Part shown: piece by piece, positions 51,855 through 58,201 of the stretch
Numbering within the stretch: position 1 is the stretch's first letter
Layout of the letters: each line of letters begins with the position of its first letter
DNA from: Acidobacteria bacterium Ga0077534
Lineage (GTDB): Bacteria > Acidobacteriota > Blastocatellia > Pyrinomonadales > Pyrinomonadaceae
Assembly (NCBI GenBank): GCA_001464455.1
Contig: LNEI01000007.1
Span: forward strand, 1 to 58,201
Direction: 5' to 3'
Length of the DNA: 58,201 nucleotides
Position numbers and translations under genes: made by a program
Notes under the pieces: model-generated
Seen by the model: the letters and a program-made list of their open reading frames with translations, nothing else
What the model was told of the DNA's origin: nothing
Databases searched by the model: none

Positions 51855-54800
51855 GTGAGCCCTGAACGCTGGCGAGAGATCGAGGCGATTTTTAACGAGG
51901 CATTGGAACTCGGGGCTGACGAGCGCGAGGAATTTGTTTCGAATGCAGCCGAAGAGGACGCCGACCTGGCGAGGGAAGTAAGGAAGCTACTCGCGCAGTA
52001 CGAAGATGCGAGCGATTTTATCGAGCAGCCGCTATACGACAGCGCGAGAACAGGCTTTCTTACGAATTTGCTCGATGACAGCGATGACGACCCGATGGTC
52101 GGCAAAGTGCTGGGCAACTACCGTATCGAACGTGAGATAGGGCGCGGCGGCATGGGGGCGGTTTATGAGGCTGTGCGGGCGGACGGGGAATTTCGCTTGC
52201 GCGTCGCACTAAAAGTCGTCAAACGCGGTGTCGATACCGACTTTGTGCTTCGGCGTTTTCGAAACGAGCGACAGATCCTCGCGGCCCTGGATCATCCCTT
52301 CATTACTCGGCTGATCGATGGCGGCACGACGGACGACGGACGCCCGTATTTTGTGATGGAGTTCATCGACGGGCTTCCCCTCTATCGCTACTGCGATCGC
52401 GAGCGGCTGTCGATCTTCGACCGATTGACCTTGTTCTGCCACGTTTGCGAGGCAGTCGAGTATGCGCATCAGAAGCTAGTCATCCACCGCGATCTCAAAC
52501 CCTCAAATATCTTTATAACCAATGACGGTTCCCCGCGTTTGCTCGATTTTGGCATCGCAAAATTGCTCGATCCGGACTTAGCGATCGACACGCTGCAGCC
52601 GACCGCGACCGCTCTCCGAATGATGACCGTCGACTATGCGAGTCCTGAGCAGGTTCGGGGTGAGAGGGTCACGTATGCGACCGATGTTTATAGTCTTGGG
52701 GTCATACTGTTTGAGCTGCTCACCGGGCACCGGCCTTATCGCCTTAATAGCCGCTCGCCGCACGAGGTTGCCCGGGCGATCTGTGATGATGATCCGGTTA
52801 TGCCGAGCGGAGCGGCGAAGGATCCGAAAGTTCCTGCGGTGCTTGTAAATCGCGTCGCGTCGACCCTTATCAGCGATGCGAACGCCTACACGCCCGAAGA
52901 CCGAAGTGACGATCTGCGGGGTGACCTGGACAACATAATTCTAAAGGCACTGGCGAAGATGCCCGACGACCGTTACCGCTCGGTCAAGGCGTTTCGCGAG
53001 GATATTGAGCGTTATCTTCGTGATGAGCCAGTTTTGGTCGACGAGCCGGTCGTCAAACCTAAGTCCGTACGAATGCCGATGTCTGACTCTCGCCTGCTGG
53101 CGGTCTTGCCGCTTACGTTGCTCAGTCCGACGGGGACTGGCAACACGGACGAGACCTATCTGACGGTCGGGCTTGCTGACGCGATAATAACGAGACTCAC
53201 GAGCGTCAAACAGCTCACGGTCAGGCCGACCAGCTCGATCACTCGTTATGATGATCATCAACTAAACCCGTTTCGTGCGGGCCGGGAACTCGGGGTTGAT
53301 TTTGTGCTGGATGGGCGCATCCGGCGATTTGGCGAACGGTTGCGTATCTCGCTGCAGCTTCTCGACATTAATAATGTCACGGCGATCTGGGCCGGGCAGT
53401 TTGATGAACATCTGACGGATGTTCTCGAACTCGAAGATGCAATTTCCGAACAGGTTGCCGTGGCCCTGATCCCGAAGCTCACCGGGGAAGAGCGTGATCA
53501 GCTCGCAAAACGCGGGACCAACGTCGCGGCTGCGTATGAAGCATATTTGCGAGGCCGTTTCTACTGGAATCAGTTCACGTCCCAATCCCTGCCTAAAGCT
53601 CTCGAAGCATATGAATCGGCGATCGAGCTCGATCCGGAATATGCCCTGGCCCATGCCGCGATCGCGGAATTCTATGTGTGGGCGGGCATCTACGGGCTGA
53701 TACCTACGAAGATCGCGGCTGAGAATGCCGACGCTTCGATACGAAAAGCCCTGACGATCGACAGGGATCTCGCCGAGGCGCACGCCGCTCATGGGCTGCT
53801 ACTGAATAATCACTTCCTTTTTGAGCAATCCGAGCAGAGTTTTTTGCGTTCGATCGCGATCAATCCCCAGTACGCACTTGCCCGTGAGTGGTATGGTGCG
53901 TTGCTGGTAGGTACGGGGCGTTTCGAACAGGGCCTCGAAGAGATGCTTCTCGCCGAGCGGCTCGACCCGATGTCGCTCCGCACTAAGATCCTTGTGGTTT
54001 GGTATCACTACCAGATGGGCCTCTTTGAAGAAGCGCTTCGCAAGGCGGAAGAGATCGTGGAGATGGATAGGAATTATCCGCAAGGGCACCTGCAGCGGGG
54101 AAATCTGCTGAGTATTCTTGGCCGCCATGACGAAGCGCTAGAGTCGATCGCACTCGCGGACGGGATGATGAAGGACTCGGCCCTCGTCCAATACACCTAT
54201 TGTTTTGCGTATCATCGGGCTGGCCGGGTTGAAGACGCGCTGCGGTTGGCCGATGAGATGGAACTTCGTTCGACAACGGAATTCGTCAAGCCCTATTTCC
54301 TTGCCATGGCAAATCTTGCCGCGGGGCGGCTGGAGCGGGCGTTCGAGCTGCTGGAAACTGCTGTCGAAGAGCGCGAAGCGTGGCTCGCGTGGATGGGAAC
54401 CGACCCGAAACTAAAGATCCTGCATGACGATCCACGATTCAAACGACTTCTTAGAGCGACCAGGCGAGAGATCGTCGACGGGCGCGTTCGTGCGATCGAC
54501 GCGAAGCCTTTTGAACGCCGTATCTCCGAGGCAGATACGGCAAAGATGTATGATTCGCCGGAGACCAGCTCAAATTTTGTTTTCCTCCGCCGGAATCGAT
54601 GGTTGCTTGGTGTCGGGGCGGCGGCTGTATTGCTGATCGCCGGTGCGTATTTCACGGGATTTTTGTCGGTCTCGATCACGTCGCAGCCGCCGATCGTCCA
54701 GCGGTCGGGCGAAACCCGGCGGTCGGTTGCCGTTTTGCCGTTTAAGAATGAAACGGCCGATCCGGAGAATGACTTTTTGTGCGACGGGCTTAGCGATACG

Positions 54801-56078
54801 TTGATCGCGCGGCTTGCGTACTCCTCGGACATTCAGGTAATGCCGCGTTCTGCGTCCTTCGCGTACAGATCCAGCAGCCTGACGCCCCGGCAAGCCGGCG
54901 GCGAGCTAAAAGCGGATGTCGTTCTGACCGGAAAACTCGCAAAGAAGGATGGCCAGAATGAGATAACGGTCGAAGCGATCGATGTCGTGACGGGTACGCG
55001 GGTCTGGGGCTTTGGGTATCGCGGGACGGATGCCGAACTGGTGTTCCTTCAGAACAAGATGTCCGATGATGTAAGCGAAAAGCTCGGGCTCGGGAACACG
55101 CGACAGGTTGCGGCTAAGACTTTCACGCAGAATCCCGAGGCATTCGAGCATTATTTGAAGGGAGAATATCACCGGCAGAAGGGAACGCCGGAAGATACGC
55201 GAAAGTCGATCGAATTCTACAAAAAGGCTTTGGAGTTCGACCCGAATTACGCCCTCGCCTTTCAGGGGCTGGCCCTTGCTTATCGGATGGCGCCGGCTTA
55301 TGGGACGTATTCGCCGCAGGATTCGTACCCGATGGCGAAAGAAGCGGCCCTGAAGGCTCTCGCTATCGATCCGCAGCTTGGTTCGGCGCACATTCCGCTT
55401 GCGTCGATCAAGTTCGTCTACGACTGGGATTTCGCCGGGGCCGAGGCTGAGTACAAAAGGGCGATACAGCTTCTGCCGAGCAACGCCGAAAGTCATTATT
55501 CGTATGGGAATTTCCTCGTCGCGATGGGGCGTCACGACGAGGCTCTGAATGAACTGCGTATCGCGCAGCAGTTTGACCCGCTCTCGCTGACGATCTCGTC
55601 CAATATTGCCTGGGCGCTTTATGTTGCCGGGCGTTTTGACGAGGCGGAGGCTCAGGCAAAGCTGGTTTTGAGCCGCGACCCGAACTACGCTCGGGGTTAT
55701 CAGGTGCTCGGCGAGGTCTATCAGGAGCAAGGGAAGTTCAATGAATCGATCGCTCACTTCCAAAAGGCGAAGCAGATATCGGACGACACCATCAGCGAGA
55801 TGGCGCTCGGGCATGTTTACGCCACCGCGGGCCGCCGGGCCGAGGCCGAGAAGATCGCGGCTGAGCTCGAACGTAAAGTGATGAGAAAAGAGATCTCGCC
55901 CTTCCTCCCCGCCGTCGTCTACGCCGGCCTCGACGACAAAGACAAGGCTTTCTACTGGCTGGAACGCGCCTATCAGGAACGCTCGAACTGGCTTTCCCTA
56001 ATAAAAGCCGGCCGCCGCCTAAAAAACCTCCGCCCCGACCCAAGATTCGACGACCTGCTAAAGCGCGTCGGGTTTTGA
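51855..56078 (+). CDS. Membrane Ser/Thr protein kinase with two TolB-like/TPR modules
   Basis: The 1407-residue protein starts with GTG. A helical leader (1-85) precedes a complete Hanks-type kinase: glycine loop 'IGRGGMGAVYEA', 'VALKVVK' (K120), 'VIHRDLKPSNIF' (about 209-220), 'RLLDFGIAKLL' and 'DYASPEQVRGE'. Then come a TolB-N-terminal-like (FlgO/adenylate-cyclase associated) domain at about 413-555, TPRs to about 870, a membrane helix at about 916-935, a second TolB-like domain ('RRSVAVLPFKNETADPENDFLCDGLSD', 956-1085) and more TPRs to the end. The membrane helix would put the kinase inside and the second TPR module outside the cytoplasm. It is probably a signalling hub; its substrate is unknown. 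Confidence 0.93.
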   Translation: MSPERWREIEAIFNEALELGADEREEFVSNAAEEDADLAREVRKLLAQYEDASDFIEQPLYDSARTGFLTNLLDDSDDDPMVGKVLGNYRIEREIGRGGMGAVYEAVRADGEFRLRVALKVVKRGVDTDFVLRRFRNERQILAALDHPFITRLIDGGTTDDGRPYFVMEFIDGLPLYRYCDRERLSIFDRLTLFCHVCEAVEYAHQKLVIHRDLKPSNIFITNDGSPRLLDFGIAKLLDPDLAIDTLQPTATALRMMTVDYASPEQVRGERVTYATDVYSLGVILFELLTGHRPYRLNSRSPHEVARAICDDDPVMPSGAAKDPKVPAVLVNRVASTLISDANAYTPEDRSDDLRGDLDNIILKALAKMPDDRYRSVKAFREDIERYLRDEPVLVDEPVVKPKSVRMPMSDSRLLAVLPLTLLSPTGTGNTDETYLTVGLADAIITRLTSVKQLTVRPTSSITRYDDHQLNPFRAGRELGVDFVLDGRIRRFGERLRISLQLLDINNVTAIWAGQFDEHLTDVLELEDAISEQVAVALIPKLTGEERDQLAKRGTNVAAAYEAYLRGRFYWNQFTSQSLPKALEAYESAIELDPEYALAHAAIAEFYVWAGIYGLIPTKIAAENADASIRKALTIDRDLAEAHAAHGLLLNNHFLFEQSEQSFLRSIAINPQYALAREWYGALLVGTGRFEQGLEEMLLAERLDPMSLRTKILVVWYHYQMGLFEEALRKAEEIVEMDRNYPQGHLQRGNLLSILGRHDEALESIALADGMMKDSALVQYTYCFAYHRAGRVEDALRLADEMELRSTTEFVKPYFLAMANLAAGRLERAFELLETAVEEREAWLAWMGTDPKLKILHDDPRFKRLLRATRREIVDGRVRAIDAKPFERRISEADTAKMYDSPETSSNFVFLRRNRWLLGVGAAAVLLIAGAYFTGFLSVSITSQPPIVQRSGETRRSVAVLPFKNETADPENDFLCDGLSDTLIARLAYSSDIQVMPRSASFAYRSSSLTPRQAGGELKADVVLTGKLAKKDGQNEITVEAIDVVTGTRVWGFGYRGTDAELVFLQNKMSDDVSEKLGLGNTRQVAAKTFTQNPEAFEHYLKGEYHRQKGTPEDTRKSIEFYKKALEFDPNYALAFQGLALAYRMAPAYGTYSPQDSYPMAKEAALKALAIDPQLGSAHIPLASIKFVYDWDFAGAEAEYKRAIQLLPSNAESHYSYGNFLVAMGRHDEALNELRIAQQFDPLSLTISSNIAWALYVAGRFDEAEAQAKLVLSRDPNYARGYQVLGEVYQEQGKFNESIAHFQKAKQISDDTISEMALGHVYATAGRRAEAEKIAAELERKVMRKEISPFLPAVVYAGLDDKDKAFYWLERAYQERSNWLSLIKAGRRLKNLRPDPRFDDLLKRVGF

Positions 56079-56085
56079 GACCGAA

Positions 56086-56562
56086 AGCCCGCGTTAGCGG
56101 GCTAAAAGCATAGAGCCTATTGAGCCCGCGTAGCGGGTGACAAGCATAGAGCCACGGGTGTAAGCCCGTGGAACGGATCGCGTAGCGATCAAATGAATTT
56201 AGCCGTGGGTGACAACCCACGGAAAACGGATCCCCCAAAATCCCCCGCGTCGCGTCAGCGACCGCATGATCTCCTCAGGATCGCGTAGCGATGCCGCGAA
56301 TTTAGCCGTGGTGTTTCAACCCACGGAAAACGGATCCCCCAAATTCCCCGCGTCGCGTCAGCGACTTCGACGATCAAAGGTCAAAGACCAAAAATCAAAG
56401 CCCCAGGATCAAACGGAAATTGTCCACTCGGACGTTTTCGTGGTAACGTTCCATCATTTCAAGGACTAGAGTTTTTGAGCCCGCGTAGCGGGTGAAAAGC
56501 ATAAAGCCACGGGTGTGAGCCCGTGGAACGGTAATAAAATAAATATAAGCCCGCGTAGCGGG
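56086..56562. repeat. Cluster of palindromic dispersed repeats (REP-like)
   Basis: Two unit families are interleaved. An 87-bp unit occurs at 56176-56262 and 56279-56365; it contains GATCGCGTAGCGATC, CCGTGGGtgacaaCCCACGG and GTCGCGTCAGCGAC palindromes. A 55-bp unit occurs at 56122-56176 and 56477-56531; it contains CCCGCGTAGCGGG and CCACGGGtgtaagCCCGTGG. Partial copies lie at 56086-56103 and 56548-56562. No protein is encoded here. The first palindrome, directly after the kinase stop, may act as its terminator. Confidence 0.85.
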
Positions 56563-56640
56563 CGATAGCGATATACCAAGATCGTACACGAGGTTGATAT
56601 ATCACATCGTTTCTTCGACCTGTTCTTCTAATTACCTTTT

Positions 56641-57549
56641 ATGAACAACGACGATAAGTCACGGAGTATCTTTAACCAATTGGATTCTCCAGTTTGGAAA
56701 GACCGAGCTGAACTCGGATCAAAGGCAGTTCTCGCGATCGTCGCAGTTGCCTATATTGTCGGGTTACTTATCTTAAATTTTCATGTCAGACAGTATGGTG
56801 TGAGTTATCTCAACTTCCTTCAACTGGAATATGCGTTAGCTGGGTTTCTTTGGCTTTTTCTGATCGTTGCAAATTATATGTTAGCAATGTTCGTCTGGCA
56901 TTGGACGAAGTGGCTTTCGCAAATCGAGATTTTAAACGTGAAGAAAAGGTGGATACGAATTCTTCTAAAACTCCTAGTTGCAAGCGTCTTCCTTACGCTA
57001 GTTTACGTGTCGTTCAGTACTTTTATCATTTCTCATCTGAGCGAGAATTCGATTCCAGTATTCAGCTGGGCCTCCTTTAAAGCCACTGGCCTGATGCTTC
57101 TGAATATGTTCGGAACCGTTGCACTCGTTGTTTCCTTGAAGCGGAATGTTAAAAACATTCGACTCATGAATTCGGATGATAAATCTGTTAGACAACTTCT
57201 CTGGGAGGACCGGTATTTCATATTCCCGGCGATCGTCGGGCTGACCATCATGATTTCCCTATATTCGACCGTCCTATACCCTAAGCTATCACCGTCGATT
57301 GGCGGCGGCCGTGGATTTAGGGCAGAAATTATAATCAAGAAGGACGCGAAGGAAATGTTTCGTGCACTCGGATTCGTCGTTAAAGAGGACAACGTAAATC
57401 TGGGGAAGCAACATATTATTCTGGAGACCTCAGAGTTTTTCCTAATTAAACCGCCACTAGAAGACGGTGGACAGATTAAGGCCATCCGCGTTCGCAAAGA
57501 TGTTATCGATGCGGTCCAGTATCTTTTGGACAAAAACGAAGACAAATGA
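56641..57549 (+). CDS. Polytopic membrane protein of unknown function
   Basis: The 302-residue protein has five predicted membrane helices (about 29-47, 63-85, 107-133, 149-167, 193-215) and a soluble C-terminal domain of about 85 residues with 'GGGRGFRAEIIIKKDAKEMF' character. The base composition looks lower in GC than the neighbours, and it sits between two blocks of repeats, both signs that would fit recent acquisition. No conserved family motif recognised. No clear ribosome-binding site (upstream sequence is TTACCTTTT). Confidence 0.72.
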   Translation: MNNDDKSRSIFNQLDSPVWKDRAELGSKAVLAIVAVAYIVGLLILNFHVRQYGVSYLNFLQLEYALAGFLWLFLIVANYMLAMFVWHWTKWLSQIEILNVKKRWIRILLKLLVASVFLTLVYVSFSTFIISHLSENSIPVFSWASFKATGLMLLNMFGTVALVVSLKRNVKNIRLMNSDDKSVRQLLWEDRYFIFPAIVGLTIMISLYSTVLYPKLSPSIGGGRGFRAEIIIKKDAKEMFRALGFVVKEDNVNLGKQHIILETSEFFLIKPPLEDGGQIKAIRVRKDVIDAVQYLLDKNEDK

Positions 57550-58079
57550 CCGTGGGGTTGTAAGCTTGCGTCGCATACCTAAAGAAACGCGATTCGCCCT
57601 GCTGCTCGAGCCGTCGAAAAAACCGCTTGCATTTGTCATAAAAATCATTTTATGATTCCGACGCTAATTGGAGAGTACCGTTGGTTGTTGGCGTTCTTTG
57701 TGGGGCGGGTGACAGTTGCGGTGGGGCTTTCGGGCCCTTTGCCCATTCCAATTAGCAGGAAGCGGAGACGCTTCTAGCGGGCACTGCATCGGTTTATCTT
57801 TCTCCCGAAAAATTCTTACAATTTACGACCTTATTTGATCGACGACACGCGGGTTGGCGGGTTTTTTGCGTATGCGTGTGGGGTTTGGGGCGCTTGTTTG
57901 TTGGGTGGGGTTGGGTTTGGGGTGGGGATTTTTGAAAGATTGGCGTAAGAAAACGGCCGTTTTTGACAAATATATGTGAACACGGGGGAAATCGTCGGGT
58001 TTTTGGCGGTTTTTGTGGTCTTTGAAATGTAAATGTTGCAGCGGATGGGCTTAGGGCTTAAGGTTTTGGGCTTGGGGCT
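57550..58079. other. Intergenic region without a recognised gene
   Basis: About 530 bases in which only short frames are open. It has a T-rich part (57785-57840) and a strikingly G/T-rich plus strand at 57868-57935 with several GGGG/GGG runs. No promoter or RNA gene was recognised. Confidence 0.5.
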
Positions 58080-58201
58080 GTGGAGCGAGGCCTCCAGCCC
58101 GTGGAGGGAGTGCTCCAGCCCGTGGAGCGAGGGCTCCAGCCCGTGGAGCGAGGGCTCCAGCCCGTGGAGGGAGTGCTCCAGCCCGTGGAGGGAGTGCTCC
58201 A
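58080..58201. repeat. 21-bp tandem repeat running off the window end
   Basis: The unit GTGGAGCGAGGGCTCCAGCCC is repeated from 58080, 58101, 58122, 58143, 58164 and 58185 (last copy cut by the window end), with variants GCGAGGG/GGGAGTG/GCGAGGC in the middle. Each unit contains inverted GGAG/CTCC and CTCCA-gcccg-TGGAG elements. The period is a multiple of three, so the array is open in several frames, but there is no gene-like context. Confidence 0.92.

Noticed and set aside
53258-56238. Several long minus-strand frames opposite the kinase gene
   Set aside because: They are shadows of the GC-rich coding frame of the kinase/TPR protein; their arginine-rich translations match no family.
56086-56562. 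CRISPR array or small RNA cluster
   Set aside because: Repeats are of two kinds, irregularly spaced and built from palindromes; no constant spacer length or cas gene.
58045-58201. Open frame into the 21-bp array (MGLGLKVLG...)
   Set aside because: No ribosome-binding site, low-complexity product, and the array is open in several frames simply because its unit has no stop. Reported only as a finding to check.

Overview
The window is a dense bacterial chromosome segment of roughly even GC content. It most resembles Acidobacteriota, class Blastocatellia (Pyrinomonadaceae-like). This is inferred from the gene families, not from a marker gene: an acidobacterial-type VWFA-domain exported protein, a giant Ser/Thr kinase fused to TolB-like and TPR modules, exported FG-GAP and metal-binding proteins with Thr-Pro linkers, a UvrA with a reduced zinc finger, and many 'signal peptide plus unknown domain' genes. 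I see no rRNA, tRNA, CRISPR array, prophage or intact transposon.

Layout. 1-4.5 kb: the tail of an unidentified gene, a cysteine-less TlpA-like exported protein, a minus-strand folK-panB-panC vitamin operon, and an AlbA_2-type regulator. 4.5-13.7 kb: a 1048-aa membrane glycosyltransferase-like protein with a C-terminal NHL propeller, a methyltransferase, an MFS exporter, a DUF2695-like protein, a GerMN lipoprotein-like protein and uvrA. 13.7-20 kb: an accessory-looking stretch with a frame-disrupted metal-binding exported protein, a small exported protein preceded by nine exact-period 17-bp palindromic repeats, an MBL hydrolase, a DUF1223 protein, an L,D-transpeptidase and a VapBC-type toxin-antitoxin pair. 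20-32.9 kb: an M50-like protease, moeA-moaC, an M24 peptidase, acyl-CoA dehydrogenase, a flippase-like membrane protein, nrdR, lon and a LysM lytic transglycosylase.

32.9-40.7 kb is the most coherent functional block. An Rrf2-family repressor has an inverted repeat lying exactly on its own -10 box. A related repeat lies in front of a tightly packed ten-gene run: nitroreductase, thioredoxin-like, YceI lipoprotein, quinone-oxidoreductase-like dehydrogenase, Old Yellow Enzyme, F420-reductase-like NADP protein, glutathione peroxidase, SDR, OsmC and thioredoxin. It ends at a strong terminator. I read it as an electrophile/peroxide/disulfide-stress regulon.

40.8-51.7 kb: a lamin-tail/CHRD/FG-GAP exported protein, a VWFA protein, deoB, an esterase with TPRs, DUF885 and M28 peptidases and several unknown exported or membrane proteins. 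51.8-58.2 kb: a 1407-aa kinase/TolB/TPR protein, a block of palindromic dispersed repeats, a polytopic membrane protein of lower GC, and a 21-bp tandem repeat running off the end of the window.
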